A stretch of 64,000 bases of DNA from Acidocella sp. (GTDB taxonomy: Bacteria > Pseudomonadota > Alphaproteobacteria > Acetobacterales > Acetobacteraceae). Where the stretch lies: the NCBI GenBank assembly GCA_031291755.1, contig JARLIK010000017.1:62001-126000 (forward strand). The letters are read 5' to 3'. The translations under genes were made by a program, and so were the position numbers. Every line of letters begins with the position of its first letter. Position 1 is the stretch's first letter. The notes under the pieces are model-generated. The model did no database searches. It had not been told where the DNA came from and saw nothing but the letters and a program-made list of their open reading frames with translations. Positions 43,495 to 52,287 of this stretch are shown here, in pieces.

Positions 43495-44241
43495 TTATAC
43501 GCGGGTGATTTCGGTGAGCCGCACAAAGCGGGTGCCGCTATTGTGCAATGCCACCAGGCCAACGGCGATGCCCGCACCGGATTCGCGCTTAGGCTGGTTG
43601 ATGTGGCCGATGATGACATCGCCGTTGCGGGCGTTGGCCATGCGCATCGCCACCACGCGCATTGGCAGGGAAGCCCCTTCATCGGCGCTGAGCGAATAGC
43701 CACCGATGCGAAACCCCATTGATTCGATCAGGGGAATCGCTGAGGGGCTGTAAATGGCGGCAGCCCCCCGGTACCAGCTGGGTGCGCGGCCGGTGGCGGC
43801 ACTGATGGCGGCAGCGCCGTTTTGCACCTCGGCGCGGATGGCCTCCAGCGTGCCGGCATTGGCGAGGCCAAATAATTTCCCCTCGCCCAAAACCGGTGGC
43901 AGATGCTTCGCGCCATGGTTCTCCAGCGTGAAAATATCAGGACGTGCCTTCAGGAACGCCAAGCCCTCAGGATTGTAGCGCATCCATACTTCAGTGACGA
44001 AGATGGTGGCTGGGATGTTATATTGCACCAGCGTATCGGCAATGCGGTGGTCAAAATGACCGGGGCAGGCATCGAGCGTGATGGCGACGGTGCGGGTGGT
44101 GATGCTGGTATCGGTGAGGCGCAGTTGCGGGTTAAGCAGCCCGGCGGCCGGGGCTTGCCGGTGCGCAATGCGGCTGAGCGGCAGCGTGAGGGCGCCGCCG
44201 CAAAAGAAGCGCCGGGAGAGATTTGTGCAAAGCTCGCACAT
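43495..44241 (-). CDS. Polysaccharide-deacetylase (NodB) family protein
   Basis: 248 aa. The NodB metal motifs are altered but recognisable: ITLDACPGHFDHRIADTL (motif 1, usually TFDDG), ENHGAKH (motif 2, HxxxH type) and YRGAAAIYSP (motif 3). Motif 1 keeps one aspartate, and an extra Cys and His are close by. The N-terminus SRRFFCGGALTLPLSRIA resembles a twin-arginine signal, so it may act in the periplasm. Coupled to the GNAT gene, it could trim an acetylated sugar polymer (inference). Confidence 0.8.
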   Translation of the reverse strand: MCELCTNLSRRFFCGGALTLPLSRIAHRQAPAAGLLNPQLRLTDTSITTRTVAITLDACPGHFDHRIADTLVQYNIPATIFVTEVWMRYNPEGLAFLKARPDIFTLENHGAKHLPPVLGEGKLFGLANAGTLEAIRAEVQNGAAAISAATGRAPSWYRGAAAIYSPSAIPLIESMGFRIGGYSLSADEGASLPMRVVAMRMANARNGDVIIGHINQPKRESGAGIAVGLVALHNSGTRFVRLTEITRV

Positions 44242-44307
44242 GCAGGCATTTCCTAAAGGTTTTGGCTGCTTTGCGCGGGGCGCGCCGTTGCGTCAATCCC
44301 GGTTTGG

Positions 44308-45249
44308 TTATTCCAGCCACGCCACTAAAGCGGAGACGGTGACCAGCGACAGCACCGTGGAGACCAAAATGGCGCGCGAGGTGACGGCAGCCTCGCGGTT
44401 ATATAATTTGGCCAGCATGAACGGCCCGGTGCCGATGGGCAGGGCGCTGAGGATGAGTGCGGTGTGCGACCATACCGCCGGCATGCTGAACAGCCGGAAC
44501 GCGATGAGGTAGGTAAGGGCCGGCTGCACCAACAATTTCAGCCCCACCAGCCGGGCGATGAGCGCGGTATCATCAGCCGCTTCTGATTGCGCGAGGAACA
44601 GCCCGATGGTGACCAAAGCGCAGGGTGAGGCGGCGTCGCCCAGCAGGCTGGTGTAGCGCAGCACGGGGGCGGGCAAGGTGAAGCCGATTTGCGCATGCAG
44701 CACCGCCACCACCATGCCCAGCACCGGCGCTATCAGCAGCGGGTTGCGCGCCAGCGAGCGTGCCACTTTGCGAAGCGTGGCGGAAAATTGCGGAGTGTGG
44801 GCAAGGTCTGTCTCGATCAGAATAATGGCGGCGGCGAATAATACGCAGGCGGTGAGGATGGTGGCGATGATGGATGGCACCAGCGACGCCTGCCCCAGCG
44901 CTGCCAGGCAGAGCGGAATGCCCATGAAGCCGGTGTTGGCATAGGCGGCATCCAGCCCCTCGATGCTGCGGTCCGCCAGGCGATGATGCACGCGGCCGCC
45001 CAGCAGGAACGAGAGCACGAAGGTGACCATCATGCCGCCGGTAAAGGCCACCAGAAACCCCGGCTCCTCAAACGCGGCGGCGGTGATGCCCGCCATGCCC
45101 TGAAACAGCAGCGCGGGGAGCGCGAGCCAAACGACGAAATTATTCAGGCTTTCGGTGGCGGCCGTGCCCAGGATGTTGCGCCGCGCGCAGACATAGCCGG
45201 TGAGAATCAGCGCGAAGATCGGGAATACCGAGGTAAAGACAATTTCCAT
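44308..45249 (-). CDS. AEC-family (auxin efflux carrier) transporter
   Basis: 313 aa with about ten membrane helices. The signatures SLNNFVVWLALPALLFQGMA, ANTGFMGIPLCLAALGQ and LPIGTGPFMLAKLYNREA are typical of bacterial AEC permeases, which move organic acids such as malate or malonate. No substrate can be read here. Divergent from the secreted-protein gene at 45338. Confidence 0.88.
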   Translation of the reverse strand: MEIVFTSVFPIFALILTGYVCARRNILGTAATESLNNFVVWLALPALLFQGMAGITAAAFEEPGFLVAFTGGMMVTFVLSFLLGGRVHHRLADRSIEGLDAAYANTGFMGIPLCLAALGQASLVPSIIATILTACVLFAAAIILIETDLAHTPQFSATLRKVARSLARNPLLIAPVLGMVVAVLHAQIGFTLPAPVLRYTSLLGDAASPCALVTIGLFLAQSEAADDTALIARLVGLKLLVQPALTYLIAFRLFSMPAVWSHTALILSALPIGTGPFMLAKLYNREAAVTSRAILVSTVLSLVTVSALVAWLE

Positions 45250-45337
45250 GCGGTGTTTTCCCGCATGGCGGGAAGGGCGGCAAGAGCCTGGACTCCGGAT
45301 GGCGCTAATGTATTAATTACGCAACCGGAGGGATTCC

Positions 45338-46225
45338 ATGATGCTTCGAGCCGCTTATGTTTCAGCCGTGCTTGCCGCTGTCAGTTTGGGGCCGGGTGCG
45401 GCACTGGCGCAGACTGACCCGAACGCCGCCGCCATCGCCGCCCTGAAAACCTATGAGCTGCCTGACCATACGGCATCGGTGCGGCTGCCGGCTTCATGGA
45501 AGGTGGTGGCAACCGGGGTGGGGTTTATTCAGGCCACGGGCCCGCATGGTGAGCTGGCTTTGTTTGGCGTGATGATCCCCGCCAAGGATGCCAGCCCCGC
45601 TGGTCTTTCAGCCGGCGGCATCATCCAGCCTTATGCGGCTGATGCCACCCAGCGGTTTTTGGCCTCGGTGGATTGGGTGCGGGCACATAATGGCAAGCCC
45701 GCGGTGCAGGCGGTGTTTTACAGCAACACGCCGATTACCGCACCGCCGGCCTTCGGCAATTGCGCCAACATAACGGCGGTGCTGAACGGTGTGGCGGCGG
45801 TGGAGAGCGATTTTTGCTCGCTGCCGGTTGATAATGCCGGTAACTACCGGAATTTTTTTAAAGCTGTGGGGCTGCCGGTGGCGGTGGCCAAGCAGGAGCG
45901 CAGTTTGATGGAGGCGATTCTCGCCAGCTACCGGCTGAACATCCAGGCCATTTCGCAACAGCAGGCGGTGCAAACCAAGGCACCCGCCGCACCGGCGCCG
46001 GTGGCGAACGCGCGCGGCAGTATGTCAGCCACCGTGAGTGCGCAAAATTCGCTGGTGGCCGGGCAATTGATGATGGCCGAAGCCAACGCCATTAGTGCGC
46101 AAACGGCTGCCATGCAGCAGGTTGTTAATAATTCGGTGAGTGATTTCGACCATGGCGTGCTGCGTGGTGACACACCCGTGTACCGCGAGGGTGACCCCGA
46201 GCCGCTGTTCTGGGTGGGGAATTAA
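45338..46225 (+). CDS. Hypothetical secreted protein
   Basis: 295 aa with a signal peptide (AVLAAVSLGPGAALAQ). Mature part: an alpha/beta domain with ASVRLPASWKVVATGVGFIQ, two cysteines (NCANI and DFCSLP) that could form a disulfide, a Gln/Ala/Pro-rich linker (VQTKAPAAPAPVANAR), and a C-terminal helix ending DPEPLFWVGN. I do not recognise a family. GGAGG lies before the ATG. Confidence 0.75.
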   Translation: MMLRAAYVSAVLAAVSLGPGAALAQTDPNAAAIAALKTYELPDHTASVRLPASWKVVATGVGFIQATGPHGELALFGVMIPAKDASPAGLSAGGIIQPYAADATQRFLASVDWVRAHNGKPAVQAVFYSNTPITAPPAFGNCANITAVLNGVAAVESDFCSLPVDNAGNYRNFFKAVGLPVAVAKQERSLMEAILASYRLNIQAISQQQAVQTKAPAAPAPVANARGSMSATVSAQNSLVAGQLMMAEANAISAQTAAMQQVVNNSVSDFDHGVLRGDTPVYREGDPEPLFWVGN

Positions 46226-46310
46226 GTTTGGGGGCGTAAAGCGCCCTCCCCGCCCCCGCTTTCATTACGAGATCCGCGTAAGCGGGGTGCGGCAATGACG
46301 GGTAGGGAAT

Positions 46311-46391
46311 TGTAGGGTGGGTGAGCGGAGCGTAACCCACCATTCGTGCCGCCGCATAAAAACGATGGGTTGCGCTGCGGTTGCCCATCGT
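46311..46391. repeat. Pair of REP-like palindromes
   Basis: GTAGGGTGGGTGAGCGGAGC followed by GTAACCCACC, then ACGATGGGTTGCGCTGCGG with TTGCCCATCGT. Each unit is an imperfect inverted repeat of the GGTGGGTT...AACCCACC class seen in many bacteria. They mark the edge between the secreted-protein gene and the AT-rich gene at 46399. A diverged RESGN-type repeat (46270-46303) sits just before. Confidence 0.6.
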
Positions 46392-46398
46392 ACATTTG

Positions 46399-47880
46399 CT
46401 AGTGTTTTGTCGGAGGTGATTTAACACCATTTTTTTTTAGTGTGGAAGGTGGTGCACCTACCTTAGAAGTGCTCGACCGTATGAAAGGTGTGCCGAATAT
46501 ATCTTCATATACTTCGGTAAACTGAACACTGTTTGAAACTTCTCTAAATACGGGCCATTGTCGATAATCTTCAGCATTTGGGTTTCCGTCTTTTCCGATC
46601 ACCTTCATAAGTTTTATGACAGTACTAATATCTTCGTTCACTGAGGCAACACTTATCTGATAAACTAATGCACAGGCAGACCAATCTTCTGTATTCAAAA
46701 TTAATCTTGCTTGCTCTTTTTTGCCTTGGAGTCTAACCGCATTTGCATAGTTAATTACGAGCATCAGCCGTGTTCTCTCGTCCATGCCCCGCGCTGGAAT
46801 TTTAGTCGCAAAGCTGAGCAGCGACTCAGCTAGAGGGTAGGCTTCACGAAAAATTAAATCGAAGCATAGTTCATTAAGAAATTTATCTGCTTCTTTTGAC
46901 TCTGATTTCAAAAACTTCTTCCATAAAACGTAAGTTAACTTTATACCAATTTCATAAATTATATTGACAGCCTTGGAAAAATAATCTGTATCTACATGAA
47001 GTTTTTGTCCGATTGTGATATTTTCGAGATCAAAATTTTGGCTCTTTCCAATGGAAATATATTGTTCTGAAACCATACCACCAGTATGTGTTAGGAGATT
47101 TCTACGTTCACAAATTTCTAGAAATTGTGGCCAAATGGACAGTCCTTCCCTCAATTTTACTGAAAACTTCTTCTCCATCCAGGTAAAATGCTCATGATGG
47201 CTTTCTCGAATAACACTTTCGACTTCTTTATCAATTATCGCTTGCCGTGCGTCTTCTATAGAAGCATAATCTTTAAGATCGGAATATTTTATTGATTTTT
47301 CTGATGTAAGTATTATTTCTTGGTGAATGTTCAGAACTACTTTTAGTAGGCGCGATAAAAAAGCATCATAGCAGCTAATTAAACCAATTATCATGACTTC
47401 AGGAAGATGACGCACTCCCTCTGCTGCAGATGCAGCTTCATTTTTGTGGATGGTAAACTCACGAAAGCAATCAAGGTCTAGTTCGTATATAGTTTTATCA
47501 TCGCGTGATATATCGTCCCTCTTTTTTCCCTTCGAAATGGCAAAGTCTCTGATTTTATTGGGTCCCATTACGATAGAAAGTATGGGAGCAAGCGTAAGAG
47601 TCACGGGAATAAATGTTCGATATAAAGCCATTGTTGAATTGAAAGACAAAAACAACTCTCGAAAGTTCGGATTTTCGGGCTGTGTAATTTCAGGAGGTTT
47701 TTCTTTGTGTTTTGTTTCGCCGCCAAATAATTCAGTGACCGATCCAGCGGTGCTATAAGCAACGACATGAGAATCTTTCTCCTGAATTCCAATATAAAAG
47801 CTTGGCCTATTTGCCTTCAGCGAAGCTACCAATTTTGTCTTGGATTTTACTGTTTTCTGATCGACCATTGTGACTTTCAT
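46399..47880 (-). CDS. AT-rich acquired gene encoding a HEPN-like protein
   Basis: About 493 aa from the ATG at 47880 (a GTG at 47925 would give 508). Base composition is far more AT-rich than in all neighbours. The central part LPEVMIIGLISCYDAFLSRL followed by LEICERRNLLTHTGGMVSEQ has the RNLLTH (Rx4H) motif that marks HEPN RNases, in the helical context expected for them. The N-terminal 130 residues are distinct; the C-terminal part (RLMLVINYANAVRLQGKKEQ) looks TPR-like. No ribosome binding site of note. Function is not known; solitary HEPN proteins often act in RNA cleavage during defence or toxin systems, which is a hypothesis here. It has no visible antitoxin partner. Confidence 0.65.
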   Translation of the reverse strand: MKVTMVDQKTVKSKTKLVASLKANRPSFYIGIQEKDSHVVAYSTAGSVTELFGGETKHKEKPPEITQPENPNFRELFLSFNSTMALYRTFIPVTLTLAPILSIVMGPNKIRDFAISKGKKRDDISRDDKTIYELDLDCFREFTIHKNEAASAAEGVRHLPEVMIIGLISCYDAFLSRLLKVVLNIHQEIILTSEKSIKYSDLKDYASIEDARQAIIDKEVESVIRESHHEHFTWMEKKFSVKLREGLSIWPQFLEICERRNLLTHTGGMVSEQYISIGKSQNFDLENITIGQKLHVDTDYFSKAVNIIYEIGIKLTYVLWKKFLKSESKEADKFLNELCFDLIFREAYPLAESLLSFATKIPARGMDERTRLMLVINYANAVRLQGKKEQARLILNTEDWSACALVYQISVASVNEDISTVIKLMKVIGKDGNPNAEDYRQWPVFREVSNSVQFTEVYEDIFGTPFIRSSTSKVGAPPSTLKKNGVKSPPTKH

Positions 47881-48293
47881 AAAAATTCGGTGGTGATTGA
47901 GAATCTGTTGCTGAAGAAAAGCCACTGTATTGGTTTTGTTGGAAAATTTTAAATGTTAACAAAATTGTCTTGCTTACCAAACTACTGAAACTAACTATTA
48001 GCGTGAGGTCATCTTCTGCCGATCTCCTAGGTAGTCTTTCTTAGATTTACTTGGTTGTAAATGACCGTTCACAATTCGTTCTATATTGAGGAGGTCACCG
48101 CGAATATGCGGGCTAAGCCTTTTCGAAAAAGTTTGTGGCGTTCGATTTTATGAACCCAAAAGTTGATGAGCTCACCCCCGTCCGCCCCACCAATCTGCGT
48201 ACCAGCCTCCCAATCGGCTATAATTGCCCCCTGCCCCGCCGGGTTGTATGACCCCAGCCGGAACAAACCACCGCCAACAGGGGAACCCGCGCC
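47881..48293. other. Intergenic region upstream of lpdA, AT-rich left half
   Basis: About 410 bases without a credible gene. The left half is AT-rich like the HEPN-like gene and likely carries its promoter (TAAAAT near 47950 on the minus strand). The right half returns to normal composition; TATAAT at 48219-48224 could be a -10 for lpdA, but no clear -35 is present. A short frame near 48105-48149 (MRAKPFRKSLWRSIL) is too short to support. Confidence 0.5.
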
Positions 48294-49688
48294 ATGGCTG
48301 ACCAGAATTTTGATGTGATCGTGATCGGCTCCGGCCCTGGCGGCTATGTGGCGGCGATCCGGGCAGCGCAGTTGGGGCTGAAGACCGCCTGCGTCGAAAA
48401 ACGCGCCACCTTGGGCGGCACCTGCCTGAATATCGGCTGCATCCCCTCGAAGGCGCTGTTGCAATCCTCTGAGAATTTCCAGGAAATCAGCCATTCGGCG
48501 GCGGATCATGGCATCAATGTCGGGTCCATCAGCCTGGATCTGGCCCGGATGCAGGCCCGCAAGGGTGAGGTGGTGGGCGTCAATACCAAGGGCGTGGAAT
48601 TCCTGTTCAAAAAGAACAAGGTCACCTGGATCAAGGGCGAGGCGAAATTCACCAGCCCCACCGCCATCGAGGTAGCGGGCGCGGCCTATACCGCGAAAAA
48701 CTTCATCATCGCCACCGGCAGTGATTCCGTGCCGTTGAAGGGCGTTGAGGTGGATGAGCAGCGCATCGTTACCTCCACCGGCGCGCTGGAACTGAACGCG
48801 GTGCCGAAGCATCTGGTGGTCATCGGCGGCGGGGTGATCGGGCTGGAGCTGGGCTCGGTGTGGCGGCGCCTGGGCGCGGAAGTGACGGTGGTGGAATTTC
48901 TCGACCGCATTACCCCCACCATGGATAGCGAGATTTCCACCGCCTTCCAGAAAATCCTCGCCAAGCAGGGGTTTGTGTTCAAATTAGGCGCAAAGGTGAC
49001 CGGCGCGAAAGTGACCGGCAAGGGCGTGACCCTGACCGTGGAGCCGGCCAAAGGCGGGGCGGCGGAGACCATCGAGGCGGATGTGGTGCTGCTGGCCATC
49101 GGCCGTTACGCCTACACGGCGGGGCTGAACCTGGAAGCTGCCGGGGTGGCCGTTGATGAGCGTGGCCGGGTGAAGACCGATGCGCATTTTGCCACCAATG
49201 TGCCGGGCATCTATGCCATCGGCGATGTCATCACCGGCCCGATGCTGGCCCATAAGGCCGAGGATGAGGGTGTGGCCATCGCCGAGCGTCTGGCAGGGCA
49301 AGCCGGGCATGTGAATTATGATGCCATCCCGAGCGTGGTTTACACCTGGCCGGAAGTGGCCTCGGTGGGCAAAACCGAGGAGGAGCTGAAGGCGGCTGGC
49401 GTGGCGTATAAGGTGGGCAAATTCCCCTTCACCGCCAATGGCCGCGCCCGCGCCATGGGGGCTACCGATGGGTTTGTGAAAATCCTGGCCGATGCTGGCA
49501 CTGACCGTCTGTTAGGCGCGCATATTCTGGGGCCGGATGCCGGCACGCTGATTGCGGAGCTTACCACCGCCATCGAATTTGGTGCCTCGGCTGAGGATGT
49601 GGCGCGGATCTGCCATGCTCACCCCACGTTGAGTGAATCAGTAAAGGAAGCCGCCCTGGCGGTTGAGGGCCGTGCCCTCCATATCTAA
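48294..49688 (+). CDS. lpdA: Dihydrolipoyl dehydrogenase
   Basis: E3 flavoprotein of 2-oxoacid dehydrogenase complexes. FAD site [21 protein letters not shown]; redox disulfide [19 protein letters not shown] site [17 protein letters not shown]-terminal [17 protein letters not shown] with the catalytic His-Glu. 464 aa. No E1 or E2 genes are adjacent, so it may be shared by several complexes. pdxJ follows after 3 bases. Confidence 0.96.
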   Translation: MADQNFDVIVIGSGPGGYVAAIRAAQLGLKTACVEKRATLGGTCLNIGCIPSKALLQSSENFQEISHSAADHGINVGSISLDLARMQARKGEVVGVNTKGVEFLFKKNKVTWIKGEAKFTSPTAIEVAGAAYTAKNFIIATGSDSVPLKGVEVDEQRIVTSTGALELNAVPKHLVVIGGGVIGLELGSVWRRLGAEVTVVEFLDRITPTMDSEISTAFQKILAKQGFVFKLGAKVTGAKVTGKGVTLTVEPAKGGAAETIEADVVLLAIGRYAYTAGLNLEAAGVAVDERGRVKTDAHFATNVPGIYAIGDVITGPMLAHKAEDEGVAIAERLAGQAGHVNYDAIPSVVYTWPEVASVGKTEEELKAAGVAYKVGKFPFTANGRARAMGATDGFVKILADAGTDRLLGAHILGPDAGTLIAELTTAIEFGASAEDVARICHAHPTLSESVKEAALAVEGRALHI

Positions 49689-49691
49689 GCC

Positions 49692-50414
49692 ATGACAAAT
49701 TATATCCGGCTCGGCGTTAATATCGACCATGTGGCCACCCTGCGGAATGCGCGGGGTGGCACGCACCCTGACCCGTTTACCATCGCGCAGGCGTGCGTGG
49801 CGGCGGGGGCGGATGGCATCACCATCCATCTGCGCGAAGACCGCCGGCATATCCGTGATGCCGACGCCATTAAAATCTGCGCGGAAATTCCAGCGCCGAT
49901 TAATTTGGAAATGGCCGCCACTGAGGAGATGACCAGCATCGCCTGCCAGTTGAAACCGCACGGCGTCTGCATCGTGCCGGAGCGCCGCGCCGAGATCACC
50001 ACCGAGGGCGGGCTGGATGTGGTGTCGCATCAGGCGGAGCTAAAACCCCTCATCGCGCGGCTGAACGCGGCGGGGATTGTGGTGTCATTGTTTGTGGACC
50101 CGGAGCCTGCGCAGTTGCAGGCCGCCGTGGCGGTGGGGGCCGCCGTGGTGGAGTTGCACACCGGCGCTTATGCCAACCACAAGCCGGGCGAACTCGCCCG
50201 CCTGACCGCGGCTGCCGCGTTGACCACCAAGCTGGGGCTGGAATGTCATGCCGGGCACGGGCTGACCTATGAGAACGTCACGCCGGTTGCCGCGTTGCCG
50301 GAAATCCGCGAGCTGAACATCGGGCATTATCTGATGGGCGAGGCGCTGCTGGTGGGTCTGCCGGAAACCATCCGCCACATGAAAGGGCTGATGGAAGCGG
50401 CGCGGCAGGGTTAG
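49692..50414 (+). CDS. pdxJ: Pyridoxine 5'-phosphate synthase
   Basis: Last ring-forming step of DXP-dependent vitamin B6 synthesis. RLGVNIDHVATLRNARGG and DPFTIAQACVAAGADGITIH, then VPERRAEITTEGGLDV and ECHAGHGLTYENV with the catalytic residues. 240 aa. It overlaps the convergent hydrolase gene by 4 bases. Confidence 0.97.
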   Translation: MTNYIRLGVNIDHVATLRNARGGTHPDPFTIAQACVAAGADGITIHLREDRRHIRDADAIKICAEIPAPINLEMAATEEMTSIACQLKPHGVCIVPERRAEITTEGGLDVVSHQAELKPLIARLNAAGIVVSLFVDPEPAQLQAAVAVGAAVVELHTGAYANHKPGELARLTAAAALTTKLGLECHAGHGLTYENVTPVAALPEIRELNIGHYLMGEALLVGLPETIRHMKGLMEAARQG

Positions 50415-51370
50415 GATTTACCGCCGAACAGGGCTGCCTGGGCGGCGGGTGATTCGAACACGCAGGCTATATCATGGGCGCAGCCCGGCACCACGGTGAG
50501 GTGGTGCGCGCCCTTCGCCAGCATTTTGTTGTCATAGGCTTCGTAAAGCTGGCCGCGCTGCAGCCGGTACGGGCCTTGCAATTCGTCGCCGCATTTTTTG
50601 GCGAGCAGTTTGTAGAATGTGCCTGGGCCGGAACTGTCGTCGAGCGCGCCTTCCAGATATTGCACATCGGCTTTGATATAGGCGGCGCGAGCGGCGGCAG
50701 GGCTGCGTGTCAAATCGGGAGGTAAATTCGCGAGGCCGAGCTTCCAGTCATTATAACCGGGGCAGATGGCGCTGCCGGGCTCGGGCCGGTAATTATCAAA
50801 ATACAGCCAGGAGCCTGGGTCGGCGGCAACATAGCGCAGTTTTACACCGCCCGGCGGCGGGGCTGCGAAGCCCACGTAGTGCTGCACAAACTGCCCGCCG
50901 GCGGAAAACCCGGCGACGGTGATCACGCGCACGGTGGGAAATTGCTTGTGCAGGGCTGCAACAAGTGCGTCCATGGCGCTGAAGGAGGTGATAGCGCCGT
51001 TCTGCGCGGCATCGCCATCGAGCCAGGTGGGGCATCGCCATACGGCGTTGCTAGCTTGCGCGGCGGGCACGCCGGCGTATTGGCATTTGGTCGATTCATC
51101 GGCTGCGACGGCGAAGATGGGTGCTACCAGCACCAGGCTGGTTTGGTGCGCGGCGCTGGCGGCGGCCTGGGTGGCATCGAAGGTGCGGTTGGCATCACGC
51201 TTATAGCCATGCACCGCGATGATGATGCCGGTGGGGGCCGCGGGCGCGGGAGAGATATAATAATTCATCGTCAGGCCATGGCCGAGTTGCAGCGTGGCAA
51301 GCTGCGCCGGGGCCGCCTGCGCAAGCTGGCAGACCAGCAGCGATACCAGCGCGAGGATGATTCGTTTCAT
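50411..51370 (-). CDS. Secreted alpha/beta-hydrolase (paralog of next gene)
   Basis: 319 aa with a signal peptide (MKRIILALVSLLVCQLAQA). Hydrolase elements: GIIIAVHGYKRDANRTF (oxyanion loop), VAGFSAGGQFVQHYVGF (nucleophile Ser in GFSAGG), ADPGSWLYFDNYRPEP and a final GCAHDIACVFESP (His). Its partner at 51367 shares the same blocks (AGHSAGGQLLQRY, ANPGSYLYLDPIRP, GHDMTAMFSHP), so they are ancient duplicates. The substrate is not known. Confidence 0.85.
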   Translation of the reverse strand: MKRIILALVSLLVCQLAQAAPAQLATLQLGHGLTMNYYISPAPAAPTGIIIAVHGYKRDANRTFDATQAAASAAHQTSLVLVAPIFAVAADESTKCQYAGVPAAQASNAVWRCPTWLDGDAAQNGAITSFSAMDALVAALHKQFPTVRVITVAGFSAGGQFVQHYVGFAAPPPGGVKLRYVAADPGSWLYFDNYRPEPGSAICPGYNDWKLGLANLPPDLTRSPAAARAAYIKADVQYLEGALDDSSGPGTFYKLLAKKCGDELQGPYRLQRGQLYEAYDNKMLAKGAHHLTVVPGCAHDIACVFESPAAQAALFGGKS

Positions 51371-52275
51371 AGCGGACTCCTGGTGGGCGTGGTTGCAAAC
51401 AGCGCGCTGGCAGCACTGGGGTGGCTGAACATGGCGGTCATGTCATGGCCTGTTTGCGGAACGATGATGAGATTATGCCGTAAGGCGCTGCTAAATTTTT
51501 GGGTCAGGTAGCGCCAATGATTTTGTCCGCGCTCCAGCCGGTTGGCACCTTGGGGCCGTGCTGCCGGGCGCTTGTCGAGGGCTGCGGCATCGGGGTCGTT
51601 ATCGAGCGCGCCGAGAAGATAGGTGATGTTGTGCTGGGCGTAGCTGGCCGACACGCGGGGGAGGAACGCCGGGCGATTTTGCAAGCCATATTTCCAATCA
51701 TCAAAGCCAGGATACTGCGCTGCATCGGGGATTGCGAAACCGTTGGAGGCGGGGCGGATGGGGTCGAGATATAAATACGAACCAGGATTGGCGATGACGA
51801 AGCTGACCGGCAGACGGCTCGACGAGTTTTCAAAAAACACAGCATAACGCTGCAATAATTGCCCCCCGGCGGAATGCCCGGCAAGCGTGATGTGGCGCAA
51901 TGCCGGGAAGCGCGTGCGATCAGACAGCATGGCGATGAGTGTATCGAGCACGGTGAAGCTACTGATGCCCGATGGCCCGCACGCGGCTTCCGCGGCCATC
52001 CATTGGGCGTCAGGCCAGTGCAGAGTCTCCGGTGTTGCGGGACTGTCAGCCGGGCTGATGAATAGCGGCGCGATGATAAGCTGTGGCAGATTGACCTGGG
52101 CGCAGATTGTTTGCGCGGTGTCCAGGCATTTTTGCGCATCACCCCGGCGTCCATGAATCATGATGATGGCGCTGGTGTGATTGATACGCGGACGGGCAGG
52201 ATCATCATTGGCAAACACCCGAAGCGGATGATTTGCGATGCTGATGACCTGCCCGCCTGACGTTAGAGCCGTCAC
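51367..52275 (-). CDS. Alpha/beta-hydrolase paralog, no clear signal peptide
   Basis: 302 aa: AIIMIHGRRGDAQKCLDTA, LAGHSAGGQLLQRYAVFF, ANPGSYLYLDPIRPAS and VPQTGHDMTAMFSHPSAASA. Unlike its neighbour it starts without a hydrophobic leader, so it may be cytoplasmic, or its true start may be elsewhere. It lies 12 bases after the porin stop and overlaps the second hydrolase by 4 bases, forming a porin-hydrolase-hydrolase operon. Confidence 0.82.
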   Translation of the reverse strand: MTALTSGGQVISIANHPLRVFANDDPARPRINHTSAIIMIHGRRGDAQKCLDTAQTICAQVNLPQLIIAPLFISPADSPATPETLHWPDAQWMAAEAACGPSGISSFTVLDTLIAMLSDRTRFPALRHITLAGHSAGGQLLQRYAVFFENSSSRLPVSFVIANPGSYLYLDPIRPASNGFAIPDAAQYPGFDDWKYGLQNRPAFLPRVSASYAQHNITYLLGALDNDPDAAALDKRPAARPQGANRLERGQNHWRYLTQKFSSALRHNLIIVPQTGHDMTAMFSHPSAASALFATTPTRSPL

Positions 52276-52287
52276 GGCTGGCTCAGA

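Noticed and set aside
48105-48149. Short frame MRAKPFRKSLWRSIL as a transposase remnant
   Set aside because: Only 15 codons and no inverted terminal repeats or neighbouring transposase fragments.
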